Shown here in pieces: positions 55,220 through 64,000 of a stretch of DNA of 64,000 bases. The position numbers were made by a program, and so were the translations under genes. The stretch comes from Piscinibacter sp. (GTDB lineage Bacteria; Pseudomonadota; Gammaproteobacteria; Burkholderiales; Burkholderiaceae_C): assembly GCA_016706565.1 (NCBI GenBank), contig JADJJI010000005.1, positions 186,001-250,000 of the forward strand, written 5' to 3'. Below the pieces are notes generated by a model that did no database searches, was not told the origin of the DNA, and worked only from the letters and a program-made list of their open reading frames with translations. Each line of letters opens with the position of its first letter. Positions within the stretch are counted from its first letter, which is position 1.

Positions 55220-56116
55220 CTACGAGCGATTCCCCAGCACGATCCCGCTGGCCACGGCGAGCAGCGCGATCACCAGCCGCGGCGTGATCGGCTCGCCGAG
55301 CAGCCAGCCGCCCAGCAGCAGCCCGAACACCGGCGTGAGCAGCGTGAACGCGGCCAGCCGCGTGGCGGGGTAGTGACGGATCAGCCAGAACCACAGCAGG
55401 TAGCTGGCGAAGGTGACGATCACCACCTGGAAGAACAGCGAGGCCCAGGTCAGCGGCGACAACGTGGGCGCCCAGGCCGTGCCCGTCACGGCGGCCGCCA
55501 GCGCCAGCGCCGCGCCCGAGATGGCCAGCTGGTACAGCAACGTCTTCTCGGCCGAGGTCGAGCTCAGCTTGCTGCCGCGTATGGCCAGCGTCGTCGCACC
55601 CCACAGCACGCCGGCCAGCACGCCCAGGCCGTCGCCCAGCCACTGCCGATCGCCTGCCGCCGGGCGGGTGAAACCCTCGGCGAAGCCCCAGGCAACACCC
55701 GCGAAGGCGATCACCAGCCCGGCCATCTGCGTGCGCTTGAGCTTCTCGGACTTCGAGATGAAGGGCATGCCCAGCGCCACGATGAACGGCGAGATGTAGA
55801 TGAAGACCGCCATGCGCGACGCGGTGGTGAACTGCAGCCCGAGGAAGATGCAGCCGAACTCGGCGGCGAACAACAGCCCGGCGAGCAGCCCGCCGCGCAG
55901 CGAGCCGTCGTGGCCGAACAGCGTGATGCCGCGCAGCCGCGCCCAGATGAACACCAGCAAGGCGCCGCCCAGCGAGCGCACGGCGGCCTGCGCGAGCGGC
56001 GGCACCTCGGTGATCGCGACCTTGGCTGCCACCTGGTTCAGGCCCCACAGGAAGCAGCACGCCACCAGCGAGGTGACGGCCAGGGTGTCGAGTCGAGACT
56101 TGCGTTCAATCGTCAT
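55220..56116 (-). CDS. EamA/DMT-family transporter
   Basis: Inner-membrane protein of 298 residues with ten predicted helices in two EamA repeats (VACCFLWGLNQVAAKVA in the first; LGVLAGVLWGATTLAIRG in the second). The family exports amino acids, nucleobases or drugs; specificity is not visible. It starts 11 nt inside the end of the rhombosortase-like gene and converges with rfaE2 with a 1-nt gap. Confidence 0.93.
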   Translation of the reverse strand: MTIERKSRLDTLAVTSLVACCFLWGLNQVAAKVAITEVPPLAQAAVRSLGGALLVFIWARLRGITLFGHDGSLRGGLLAGLLFAAEFGCIFLGLQFTTASRMAVFIYISPFIVALGMPFISKSEKLKRTQMAGLVIAFAGVAWGFAEGFTRPAAGDRQWLGDGLGVLAGVLWGATTLAIRGSKLSSTSAEKTLLYQLAISGAALALAAAVTGTAWAPTLSPLTWASLFFQVVIVTFASYLLWFWLIRHYPATRLAAFTLLTPVFGLLLGGWLLGEPITPRLVIALLAVASGIVLGNRS

Positions 56117-56714
56117 GGGAAGCCGGAAATGGAATGAGCATCGACAGGCCCGCGCACACCAGGCCACAGACGGCGCCGCTCGCATGCGCGAAGGGGGCGA
56201 CCGCGATGTCCCAGCCCTCGCGGGTCTGCGCCGCCGGACCCCAGGGGGTTTCGCCGAGGATTTTGAGGGTCACCACGGCGAGGATCGCCGCACCGACGAG
56301 GCGCCTTCTGCCGCGATCGTGCACCAGCAGCCACAGCGAGGCCGCGCACACGCCGGCATGCAGCACGCCGGAGAGTCCGCCGTAGTGCAGCAGATCGGGA
56401 CGCAGCAGCAGCCCGAGCTGCGTGAGCGGCCAGGCCGCCAGCCAGGCCAGCACGACGCGGCCCGGCACGTGGGCCACCACGCCGAGCGCACCCACCAGCA
56501 CGGCGCCGGCGAGGTTGGCGCCCAGGTGCAGCGGGCTGTAGTGCACCGCAGCCGCAGTGAAGGCGCGCCACGGTTCGCGCGCCGCCAGCGCCGGCTGCCA
56601 GTCCAGGCGCAGGGCATCCGCGGGCCAGGCCGCCAGCGCGGCCAGGGCCATCAGCAGGGCGAGTGCTGCCCAGGCGCGAGGCGCCGGTGCGTTCAACCGA
56701 ACACCGTGCGCCAC
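56106..56714 (-). CDS. rrtA: Rhomboid-family intramembrane protease, rhombosortase-like
   Basis: A 202-residue membrane protein with about six helices. HYSPLHLGANLAGA holds the conserved His and Asn of rhomboids, GLSGVLHAGV the active Ser in GxSG, and FAHASGAVCGL the catalytic His. The small size without extra domains matches rhombosortase, which processes GlyGly-CTERM proteins; I see no such substrate in the window. The start is GTG 56714, inside the glnE end by 22 nt. Confidence 0.8.
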   Translation of the reverse strand: MAHGVRLNAPAPRAWAALALLMALAALAAWPADALRLDWQPALAAREPWRAFTAAAVHYSPLHLGANLAGAVLVGALGVVAHVPGRVVLAWLAAWPLTQLGLLLRPDLLHYGGLSGVLHAGVCAASLWLLVHDRGRRRLVGAAILAVVTLKILGETPWGPAAQTREGWDIAVAPFAHASGAVCGLVCAGLSMLIPFPASHDD

Positions 56715-59446
56715 AGGGCGAGGATGGCGTCGCGGTGTTCAGCCAGGAGCTCGGGCGGTACCTGCGTGGGCTGCTCGTCCAGCCGGGCGCGATGCTGCGC
56801 GCGGCGCAACTCGCGGTAGGCATCGGCGGCGCGGCTGCCGACGTGGTCGGGCAGCAGGCCGCAGGCCTGGGCGCGCTGCAGCAGCGCGATGTTGCCCTTG
56901 TTGTCGAGCAGCTCGGGGTGCGCGGCGCTGTGCGCCAGCACGAGGTACTGCACCGCGAACTCCGCGTCGACCATGCCGCCCGGGCTGTGCTTGACGTCGA
57001 AGCTGCCGGCCTTGACCGGCCGCGCGGCGCGCAGCTTGTCGCGCATGGCGCGCACTTCTTCTCGCAGCGCCGCATGGTCGCGCGGCGCCGCAAGCACGGC
57101 GCGGCGCACGGTCTCGAAGCGGCCTTCCAGTTCGCCGAGGCCGGCGCACCAGCGTGCCCGCGTGAGCGCCTGGTGCTCCCAGGTCCATGCCGTGTTGCTG
57201 CCGCGGCCGCTCTGGTACTTCTCGAACGAGGCCATCGAGGTGACCAGCATCCCCGAGTTGCCGTTCGGCCGCAGCGCGGTGTCGATATCGAACAGCTCGC
57301 CGGCCGCGGTGCGCAAGGTCAGCCAGCCGATCAGCTTGCGCGTGAAGGCGCCGTAGACCTCGGGGGCGCGTTCGTCGTCGTCGTCGTAGAGGAACACGAC
57401 ATCGAGGTCGCTGCCGTAGCCGAGCTCCTTGCCGCCGAGCTTGCCGTAGGCGATGACGGCGAAGCGAGGCTCCGGCCGATGCGCCTGCTTCAGGTGCTTC
57501 CAGGCCCAGGCGAGCGTGCGCTCCAGCGTGGCGTCGGCCAGCGCCGACAGCTCGTCGGCCACCTCTTCGGTGGTGATGTGCGCCTCGACGTCGCGCACCA
57601 GCGTTCGAAACACCTCGGCATGGTGGGCGCGGCGCAGCGTGTCGAGCAGCGATTCGGGGTCGGCCTGGCCGGAGCGCTCCCAGGCCACGTGGCGTGCCTC
57701 CAGCTCGGCGCTGAACACGGCGGGGTCGAAGCGGTTGTGCAGCAGGCGTTCGTCGGCCAACTCGTCGATCACGCCCGGGTGGCGCATCAGGTAGCGCATC
57801 GGCCAGCGGGCCAGGCCGAGCAGGCGCAGCAGCCGGTTCTGCACCTCGGGCCGCTCGACCAGCAGCGCGAGATAGCTCTCGCGGCGCAGCAGCGGCTCGA
57901 CCCAGTCGACGAAGCGCGTCGCCGCCTCCATCGTGCACTGGCCGCTTCGAGCGGCCTGCGCGGCACGCGAGATCAGGCGCGCCAGGCGCACCTTGCTCTC
58001 CTCGCGCAGCGCCTTGATCTTCGGCTGTTCGCACAGCGGGCGAAGCCGCGCGGCCAGCTCCTCGGGCAGCTTCTCGATGAAGCTCTCGCTGTCCAGCGGA
58101 GCCGGCGGCGCACCGCAGGTGCGGCAGCCACCACTGCCGTTGCCGGCGGCCGCGGGCTCGCGGCCGTCGTGCAGCAGCGCGTCGAACTCGAGCGCGACGA
58201 ACTCGCGGATCTCGCCCAAACGATCGAGCAGTTCGCAGGCGTCGGCGCTGCAGGTCAGGGCCAGGCTGCGAGCGATCCAGTTCAGGTCGCCGTCGATGGT
58301 GGGCAGCAGGTGGGTCTGCTGGTCGTCGAGGTACTGGATGCGGTGTTCGACGCGGCGCAGGAAGGTGTAGGCCTCGGCCAGCCGCCGCGCGCTGTCGACC
58401 TTCATCAGCCCACCGGCCGCCAGCTTGCTCAGCGCTCTCAGCGTCGAGCGCGTGCGCATTTCCGGGAACTGCCCGCCGCGCACGACCAGCAGCAGCTGCA
58501 CGATGAACTCGATCTCGCGGATGCCGCCGCGCGACAGCTTGACGTCGTTGGCGCGCTCGGGCCGGCCGGCGGCGCGGCGCTGGGCCTCGTCGCGTACCTT
58601 GCGGTGAAGCTGGCGCAGGCCCTCGAACACGCCGTAGTCGAGGTACTTGCGGTAGACGAACGAGACGATGATCGAACGCAGCGCAAGTGCGCGGCCGCTG
58701 TCCACCGCGGCGCGCGGCGCGACGACGCGGCTCTTCAGCCAGGCGAAGCGCTCCCACTCGCGGCCCTGCACCTGCAGGTACTCCTCGAGCATCGACAGGC
58801 TGACTGCCGCCGGCCCGGAGTTGCCGTTCGGGCGCAGCGCCAGGTCGACGCGGAACACGAAGCCGTCTTCGGTGGTATCGCCGATCAGGGTCGACAGGCC
58901 GCGCGCCACCTGGGCGAAGAACTCGTGCGCCGAGATCGGCTGCGGCCCGTCGGTGTGGCCGTCTTCTTCGTAGACGTAGACGAGGTCGATGTCGGACGAG
59001 ACATTCAGCTCGCGTGCACCGAGCTTGCCCATGCCGACGACCCAGAATTCGATGGGCGCGCCGGCGTCGGTGCGCGGCAGGCCATGTCGCACCGACTGGT
59101 CGGCCACGGCTTGCGCCAGTGCCAGCTCGAGCGTGGCCTCGGCCAGCTCGGTCATGGCCAGCGTGACGTCTTCCATCGCTGCGCCCTGCTCGATGTCGAG
59201 CACCGCAAGTCGCTCCAGCACGAGTTGCCGTGCCACCCGCAAGGCACTGCCGATCGCGCGGCCCTGGGCCTGCAGCGTGGCCACCAGGGCGGTGATGGTG
59301 TCGCGCCGGGGCAGGCCCGGCGGCAGCAACGGCAACTCGGCCGCATAGCGACGCCGGATGCGCTGCACGAAACGGCTGTGCGATGCGTCCGCCGTCGGCG
59401 TCACAGGGGGTTGCGATTCGATGTCGGTGTGCGGTGCGGAACCCAT
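56693..59446 (-). CDS. glnE: Bifunctional glutamine synthetase adenylyltransferase/deadenylase
   Basis: Enzyme of 917 residues that adds AMP to, or removes it from, glutamine synthetase as nitrogen supply changes. Two nucleotidyltransferase domains are seen: VVGMGKLGARELNVSSDIDLVYVY near residue 170 (N-terminal) and AYGKLGGKELGYGSDLDVVFLYDDD near 690 (C-terminal). The central RGGIREIEFIVQLL and SPGGMVDAEFAVQYL stretches are typical. ATG 59446 is chosen; an upstream start adds 22 residues not typical of GlnE. It is divergent from the YhdP-like gene. Confidence 0.96.
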   Translation of the reverse strand: MGSAPHTDIESQPPVTPTADASHSRFVQRIRRRYAAELPLLPPGLPRRDTITALVATLQAQGRAIGSALRVARQLVLERLAVLDIEQGAAMEDVTLAMTELAEATLELALAQAVADQSVRHGLPRTDAGAPIEFWVVGMGKLGARELNVSSDIDLVYVYEEDGHTDGPQPISAHEFFAQVARGLSTLIGDTTEDGFVFRVDLALRPNGNSGPAAVSLSMLEEYLQVQGREWERFAWLKSRVVAPRAAVDSGRALALRSIIVSFVYRKYLDYGVFEGLRQLHRKVRDEAQRRAAGRPERANDVKLSRGGIREIEFIVQLLLVVRGGQFPEMRTRSTLRALSKLAAGGLMKVDSARRLAEAYTFLRRVEHRIQYLDDQQTHLLPTIDGDLNWIARSLALTCSADACELLDRLGEIREFVALEFDALLHDGREPAAAGNGSGGCRTCGAPPAPLDSESFIEKLPEELAARLRPLCEQPKIKALREESKVRLARLISRAAQAARSGQCTMEAATRFVDWVEPLLRRESYLALLVERPEVQNRLLRLLGLARWPMRYLMRHPGVIDELADERLLHNRFDPAVFSAELEARHVAWERSGQADPESLLDTLRRAHHAEVFRTLVRDVEAHITTEEVADELSALADATLERTLAWAWKHLKQAHRPEPRFAVIAYGKLGGKELGYGSDLDVVFLYDDDDERAPEVYGAFTRKLIGWLTLRTAAGELFDIDTALRPNGNSGMLVTSMASFEKYQSGRGSNTAWTWEHQALTRARWCAGLGELEGRFETVRRAVLAAPRDHAALREEVRAMRDKLRAARPVKAGSFDVKHSPGGMVDAEFAVQYLVLAHSAAHPELLDNKGNIALLQRAQACGLLPDHVGSRAADAYRELRRAQHRARLDEQPTQVPPELLAEHRDAILALWRTVFG

Positions 59447-59583
59447 CGTGTCGGCAGGGGTCTGTGCTAGATTGAACTCAGCGGTGCGGCCACGGCCCCA
59501 CAAGACATACAACAGTGCCGCGCCGGCCTGCCATGCAGGCGCAGCGTCCGTGCTTCTGCCCTCGCTGGCGTTGCGTCGATTTC

Positions 59584-62500
59584 ATGCCCCTGATCCAGCC
59601 CGTCGTTGGCGCTGCTCCCTCGCAGCCCACCTTGCCCGCCGCGCCCCGGCGCCCGCTGCGCAGCCTGCTGCGCTTCGTGCTGGGGCTGCTGTTCGTGGCG
59701 TCGAGCTTAGTGCTGACGGGCTGGTTGACTCTTCACTGGGGGATTCTGCCCCGAATCGAGCAATGGCGCCCGCAGATCGAGGCGCAGGCCAGCAAGGCGC
59801 TGGGCGTGCCGGTACGCATCGGGCGCATCTCGGCCGGCAGCAGCGGCTGGGTGCCGAGCTTCGAGTTCAAAGAGGTGACCCTGCTCGACGCGCAGCAGCG
59901 ACCGGCCCTGCAGCTGCCGCGCGTGCTGGCCTCGATCTCGCCGCAGTCGGTGCTGGCCTTCGAGCTGCGTTTCGAGCAGTTGCTCATCGAGGGTGCGCAG
60001 CTCGAGATCCGCCGTAACGCGGCCGGCCGGGTGTTCGTTGCCGGGCTGGACATCGGCGCCGGCGACGCCGACAAGAGCGAAGACACCACGCTGCGCGACT
60101 GGTTCTTCCGCCAGCACGAATTCATCATCCGCGACGGCAGCCTGTACTGGACCGACGAGCTGCGCGACGCGCCCACGCTGGCGCTGACCAACGTGCAGTT
60201 CGCGCTGCGCAACAGCCTGTTGCATCACGAGCTGCGCCTGGACGCCACGCCCGACGATCCCTGGGGCGAGCGCTTCAACCTGCGCGGCCGCTTCTCGCAG
60301 CCGCTGCTGGCACGTGCCGGCGACATGAAGCGCTGGAGCGGCACCGCCTTCGTCGACATGCCGCGCATGGATGTTCACGAGCTGCGCCGCTACGTCGACC
60401 TGCCCTTCGAGCTGACGCAGGGCGACGGCGCGCTGCGCGCCTGGATCGAGCTCGCCGAAGGCCGCCCGAGCAGCGGCACGGTGGATCTGGCGCTGCGCGC
60501 GGTGGCGCTGCGTCTGGCGAAGAACGTCGAGCCGCTGGTGTTCGAGCAGGTCGAGGGCCGGCTGGTGGCCAGGCGGGACGACGAAGGCGTGTCGATCGCG
60601 CTGCAGCGCTTCGGCTTTCTCACCGGTGACGGCGTGCGCTGGCCACAGGGCGATCTCGCGCTGTCGTGGCGGCAACGCGAGGGTCAACCGGTCAGCGCCG
60701 GCCAGTTCAGCGCCCAGCGGCTCGACCTCGACGTGATGGCGCAGGTGGCCACCCGTGTGCCGCTGGGCGAAGCGCTGCGGCAACTGCTCGCCGAGCTCAA
60801 CCCGCAGGGCGTGGTGACCGGCTTGGACGCGAGCTGGACCGGCCCGCTGGACGCACCGGTGCGCTACCAGGCCAAGGCCTTGTTCAACGGCTTGTCGCTG
60901 GCCGCCAAGCCTGCGCCGGAGCCGAACGCCGTGGGCCGCCCCGGCCTGCGCAATGCCTCGCTGCAGGTCACGGCCACCGAGACGGGCGGGCAGGCGCAGC
61001 TCAACCTCACTTCCGGCGCGCTGGAGTTTCCGGGCGTGTTCGATGAACCGTTGGTGCCGTTCGACACCCTGGCCGCGCAGCTCGGCTGGAAGATCGAGCC
61101 CGGCGCGGCCGGCGCGCCGCCCCGGGTCAGCGTGCAGGTCAAGGACGGCCGCTTTGCCAATCCCGACGCGCAGGGCGAACTGAGCGGCAGCTGGTCCACC
61201 GGTCCTGGCCAGGGGTTGGCCAAGGGCGGGCGCCTGCCGGGCCAGATCGAACTCAACGGGCGCATCGTGCGTGGCGATGCCGCCAAGATCGCGCGCTACC
61301 TGCCCTTGCACATGGCGCAGACGCGCCAGTACCTCGGCCGCGCGCTGCGCGGCGGCGCCGTGCAGGAGGCGAGCTTCCGCGTCAAGGGCGACCTGTGGGA
61401 CTTTCCCTTCTTCGCCGCCAAGTCGCCCAAGGACGGCGAGTTCCGCATCGCCGGCCGCGTCAAGGACGCGACCTTCGACTACGTGCCCAGCGAGCCGGCC
61501 GTCAACGAGAAGCCGGCCTGGGTCTCGCCGTGGCCAGCCCTCACGCGCGTGGCGGCCGAGGTGATCATCGACCGCGCCAGCCTGGAGATCCGTGACGGCA
61601 GCGCTCAGCTCGGCAGCGTCGTGCTCGGCGGTGTGCAGGGCGGCGTGCGCAACCTGGCCGATCGCTCGGTGCTCGCGCTGGATGGCACCGTGCGCGGGCC
61701 GCTGACCGAGATGCTGCGCTTCGTGAACGTCACGCCGGTCGGCCAGTGGACCGGACAGGCACTCGCACGCGCCACCGCCACCGGCGCGGCCGAACTCAAG
61801 CTGGGCCTGTCGCTGCCGCTGTACGACCTGTCGGCGTCCACCGTGAAGGGCGGCCTCGCGCTGGCCGGCAACGACGTGCGCATCACGCCCGACACGCCGC
61901 TGCTCGGTGGCGCCCGCGCCCGCATCGACTTCACGCACAAGAGCCTGAGCGTCAGCGGCGCCAGCGCCAGACTGCTCGGCGGCGACGCCAGCTTCGATGG
62001 CTCGATGCAGCCCGACGGCACGCTGCGCTTCAGCGGCCAGGGCACGGCCAGTGCCGAGGGCCTGCGCCGCGCCGGCGAACTGGGTCCGCTGTCCCGGCTG
62101 GCGAGTTCCTTCACCGGGCAGACACCCTACCGCGCCAGCCTGGCTTTCGTGCACGGGCTGCCCGAGATCAGCATCACCAGCAACCTCGTCGGGCTGGCCT
62201 CCGAACTGCCCGCGCCGCTGCGCAAGGCGGCCGAGGCGCCGCTGGCGCTGCGCTACCAGAGCACGCTGGTGCCCGAGTCGCTGCAGGCCGGCCAGTCGGC
62301 ACGCGACACGCTGCGCCTCGAACTCGGCAGCGTGTTTCAGGCGCAGTACGTGCGCGATCTCTCCGGCGACACGCCGCGCGTGCTGCGCGGCGGCATCGGC
62401 ATCAACGAGCCGGCGCCCACGCCGGCCGCCGGCGTGCATGCCAACGCCACGCTCGCCGCGCTGAGCGCCGATGCCTGGGAGGCGGTGGCCGGCCGCATGT

Positions 62501-63759
62501 TCAATGGCGTCGCGCCGGGCGGCGTCGGCGCGGCGGCCGGCGGCGAGGTCTCCGGCTACCTGCCCGCACAGATCGCGCTGCGAGCGCAGTCGCTGCAGAC
62601 CGGCGCGCGGCAGTTCAACCGTGTCGTCATCGGCGCCTCGCAGGGCGACGGCGTCTGGCGCGCCAACGTCGAGGCCGAACAGTTCGGCGGCTACGTCGAG
62701 TACCGGCCGGCCCGGCCCGGCGCCGCGCAGGCGGCGGGGCGGGTGTACGCACGGCTGGCCAGGCTGTCGCTGCCCAAGAGCGATGCCGATCAGGTCGAGC
62801 ACCTGCTCGACCAGCAGCAGCCCACCGCGGTGCCTTCGCTGGACATCGTCATCGACGACTTCGAACTGCGCGGCAAGCGGCTCGGCCGTCTCGAGATCGA
62901 TGCGGTGAACCGGGTCGTCGGCGAGGGCCGCGATGCGGTGCGCGAATGGCGGCTCAACCGCCTCGGCCTGGCCACGCCCGAGGCACAGCTCAGCGGCAGC
63001 GGCAACTGGTCCGAGACCGGTGGTACTTTCATGACGGTTCCCGGCGCCGCGGCCAGCGCCCGGCGCCGCTCGGTGCTGAACTTCAAGCTCGACGTGGCCG
63101 ATGGCGGCGCGCTGCTCGAGCGCCTGGGCACGGGCAAGGCGATGCGCGGCGGCAAGGGCCAGCTCTCGGGCCAGCTGTCGTGGCTCGGCTCGCCGCTGGC
63201 GCTGGACTACCCGACGCTGTCGGGCAACGTCGCCGTGGCACTCGATGCGGGCCAGTTCCTCAAGGCCGAGCCGGGCGCGGCGCGGCTGCTCGGCGTGCTC
63301 AGCCTGCAGGCGCTGCCGCGGCGGCTGCTGCTGGACTTCCGCGACGTGTTCCAGGAAGGCTTCGCCTTCGACAACATCACCGGCGACCTGAAGATCGCCC
63401 AGGGCGTGGCGAACACCAACAACCTGCGCATGCGCGGCGTGCAGGCGGTGGTGCTGATGGAGGGGCAGGCCGACATCGCGCGCGAGACGCAGGACCTGCG
63501 CGTCATCGTGGTGCCGGAGATCAACGCCGGCACCGCCTCGCTGGCCTATGCGGCGATCAACCCGGCGGTGGGCCTGGGCACTTTCCTCGCGCAGGTGTTC
63601 CTGCGCCGCCCGCTCATCCAGGCCGGCACGCGCGAGTTCCATGTCAGCGGGCCGTGGGCCGACCCGAAGGTCGAGAAGGTCGAACGCAAGTTCGGCGACG
63701 CCGTGCCCGACGTCGATGCGCCCCTGCCGGCGGCCTCATCGCCGCGTGTCGTGCAATGA
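59584..63759 (+). CDS. yhdP: YhdP family / AsmA-like large envelope protein (TIGR02099)
   Basis: A very long 1391-residue protein with one N-terminal membrane helix (about residues 30-52) and a large periplasmic body rich in beta repeats, as in the AsmA-like lipid-transfer proteins that bridge the two membranes. WGILPRIEQWRPQIEAQASKALG at the start and the C-terminal AYAAINPAVGLGTFLAQVF are family marks. In enterobacteria YhdP moves phospholipid to the outer membrane. ATG 59584 is used; others lie 17-23 codons upstream. The next gene follows at once. Confidence 0.92.
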   Translation: MPLIQPVVGAAPSQPTLPAAPRRPLRSLLRFVLGLLFVASSLVLTGWLTLHWGILPRIEQWRPQIEAQASKALGVPVRIGRISAGSSGWVPSFEFKEVTLLDAQQRPALQLPRVLASISPQSVLAFELRFEQLLIEGAQLEIRRNAAGRVFVAGLDIGAGDADKSEDTTLRDWFFRQHEFIIRDGSLYWTDELRDAPTLALTNVQFALRNSLLHHELRLDATPDDPWGERFNLRGRFSQPLLARAGDMKRWSGTAFVDMPRMDVHELRRYVDLPFELTQGDGALRAWIELAEGRPSSGTVDLALRAVALRLAKNVEPLVFEQVEGRLVARRDDEGVSIALQRFGFLTGDGVRWPQGDLALSWRQREGQPVSAGQFSAQRLDLDVMAQVATRVPLGEALRQLLAELNPQGVVTGLDASWTGPLDAPVRYQAKALFNGLSLAAKPAPEPNAVGRPGLRNASLQVTATETGGQAQLNLTSGALEFPGVFDEPLVPFDTLAAQLGWKIEPGAAGAPPRVSVQVKDGRFANPDAQGELSGSWSTGPGQGLAKGGRLPGQIELNGRIVRGDAAKIARYLPLHMAQTRQYLGRALRGGAVQEASFRVKGDLWDFPFFAAKSPKDGEFRIAGRVKDATFDYVPSEPAVNEKPAWVSPWPALTRVAAEVIIDRASLEIRDGSAQLGSVVLGGVQGGVRNLADRSVLALDGTVRGPLTEMLRFVNVTPVGQWTGQALARATATGAAELKLGLSLPLYDLSASTVKGGLALAGNDVRITPDTPLLGGARARIDFTHKSLSVSGASARLLGGDASFDGSMQPDGTLRFSGQGTASAEGLRRAGELGPLSRLASSFTGQTPYRASLAFVHGLPEISITSNLVGLASELPAPLRKAAEAPLALRYQSTLVPESLQAGQSARDTLRLELGSVFQAQYVRDLSGDTPRVLRGGIGINEPAPTPAAGVHANATLAALSADAWEAVAGRMFNGVAPGGVGAAAGGEVSGYLPAQIALRAQSLQTGARQFNRVVIGASQGDGVWRANVEAEQFGGYVEYRPARPGAAQAAGRVYARLARLSLPKSDADQVEHLLDQQQPTAVPSLDIVIDDFELRGKRLGRLEIDAVNRVVGEGRDAVREWRLNRLGLATPEAQLSGSGNWSETGGTFMTVPGAAASARRRSVLNFKLDVADGGALLERLGTGKAMRGGKGQLSGQLSWLGSPLALDYPTLSGNVAVALDAGQFLKAEPGAARLLGVLSLQALPRRLLLDFRDVFQEGFAFDNITGDLKIAQGVANTNNLRMRGVQAVVLMEGQADIARETQDLRVIVVPEINAGTASLAYAAINPAVGLGTFLAQVFLRRPLIQAGTREFHVSGPWADPKVEKVERKFGDAVPDVDAPLPAASSPRVVQ

Positions 63760-63773
63760 AGGAGCCCGACGCC

Positions 63774-64000
63774 ATGAAGATCGCCGCCGTGCAGATGGTC
63801 TCGGGCACCGAACTCGAGACCAACCTCGAGGCGGCGCGCCGCCTGATCGCCACGGCGGCGGCCGAGGGTGCCACGCTGGTCGCCCTGCCGGAGTACTTCT
63901 GCTTCATGGGCCGCGCCGACACCGACAAGCTCGCCATCGCCGAGACGCCCGGGCAGGGTCCGATCCAGCGCATGCTGTCCGAGGCGGCGCAGGAGCACGG
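63774..64000 (+). CDS. Carbon-nitrogen hydrolase (nitrilase superfamily), partial
   Basis: Only the first 75 codons are in the window. MKIAAVQMVSG is the classic nitrilase-superfamily start, and ALPEYFCFMGR holds the catalytic Glu. The likeness is to Nit1/omega-amidase-type enzymes that repair deaminated glutathione. GGAG stands 9 nt before ATG 63774; an ATG at 63756 overlapping the yhdP stop is the alternative. The Lys and Cys of the active site lie beyond the edge. Confidence 0.9.
   Translation, partial: MKIAAVQMVSGTELETNLEAARRLIATAAAEGATLVALPEYFCFMGRADTDKLAIAETPGQGPIQRMLSEAAQEH

Overview
The window is about 64 kb of high-GC DNA with dense, tightly overlapping genes. It reads as the chromosome of a betaproteobacterium of the order Burkholderiales. 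Signs of this are the DUF4148 protein, HprK next to PtsN, the leuS-lptE-holA order, divergent bamE/fur, and a lptD-surA-rsmA operon facing amgK. A relative of Rubrivivax, Leptothrix or Methylibium is a reasonable guess, but it rests on gene content, not on a marker gene. I see no rRNA, tRNA, CRISPR array, insertion sequence, prophage or replication origin.

Layout. 1-5333 (minus): tripartite RND efflux operon, cut at the left edge. 5502-11139: crotonase-fold isomerase, alpha/beta hydrolase, M20-type peptidase, a FliL-like membrane protein and an FAD protein. 11237-12727: DUF4148 protein divergent from a LysR regulator. 12721-18389: amgK divergent from lptD-surA-rsmA (lipopolysaccharide export, outer-membrane protein folding, 16S rRNA methylation). 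18607-19464: secreted guanyl-type RNase with a barstar inhibitor. 19717-24969: frameshifted malic enzyme divergent from a PAS histidine kinase and FixJ-type regulator. 24993-27896: thiL-pgpA-pncC-ghrA-like genes with overlapping ends. 27910-32133: leuS-lptE-holA. 32344-32682: small exported protein. 32687-35179: bamE-dapB-exbB-exbD, with a run of 17 G/C in exbB. 35280-37739: fur, hprK, ptsN, hpf. 38055-43012: a signalling operon with a degenerate kinase, a lone receiver, an HD-GYP protein and a LOV (blue-light) histidine kinase. 43205-44167: corA. 44177-51067: eight-gene membrane-lipid operon. 51399-53995: exported glutathione peroxidase, a CarH/LitR-type B12 photoreceptor regulator and a di-iron protein. 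54008-64000: GST, rfaE2, EamA transporter, rhombosortase-like protease, glnE, yhdP-like gene and the start of a nitrilase.

The most striking stretch is 38-54 kb. It carries two unrelated kinds of predicted photoreceptor: a LOV flavin kinase beside a c-di-GMP phosphodiesterase, and a cobalamin-binding MerR regulator. The second lies next to a peroxidase, a di-iron protein and a lipid operon whose cyclopropane-synthase-like enzyme has lost two bicarbonate-site residues. The layout resembles light and singlet-oxygen defence regions known elsewhere, in which membrane fatty acids are methylated or turned into furan fatty acids. The link between the two light modules is inference.

Three genes (maeB, an MFS transporter and exbB) have reading frames that a one-base change would repair. 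Either these are true mutations or the assembly carries single-base insertions.
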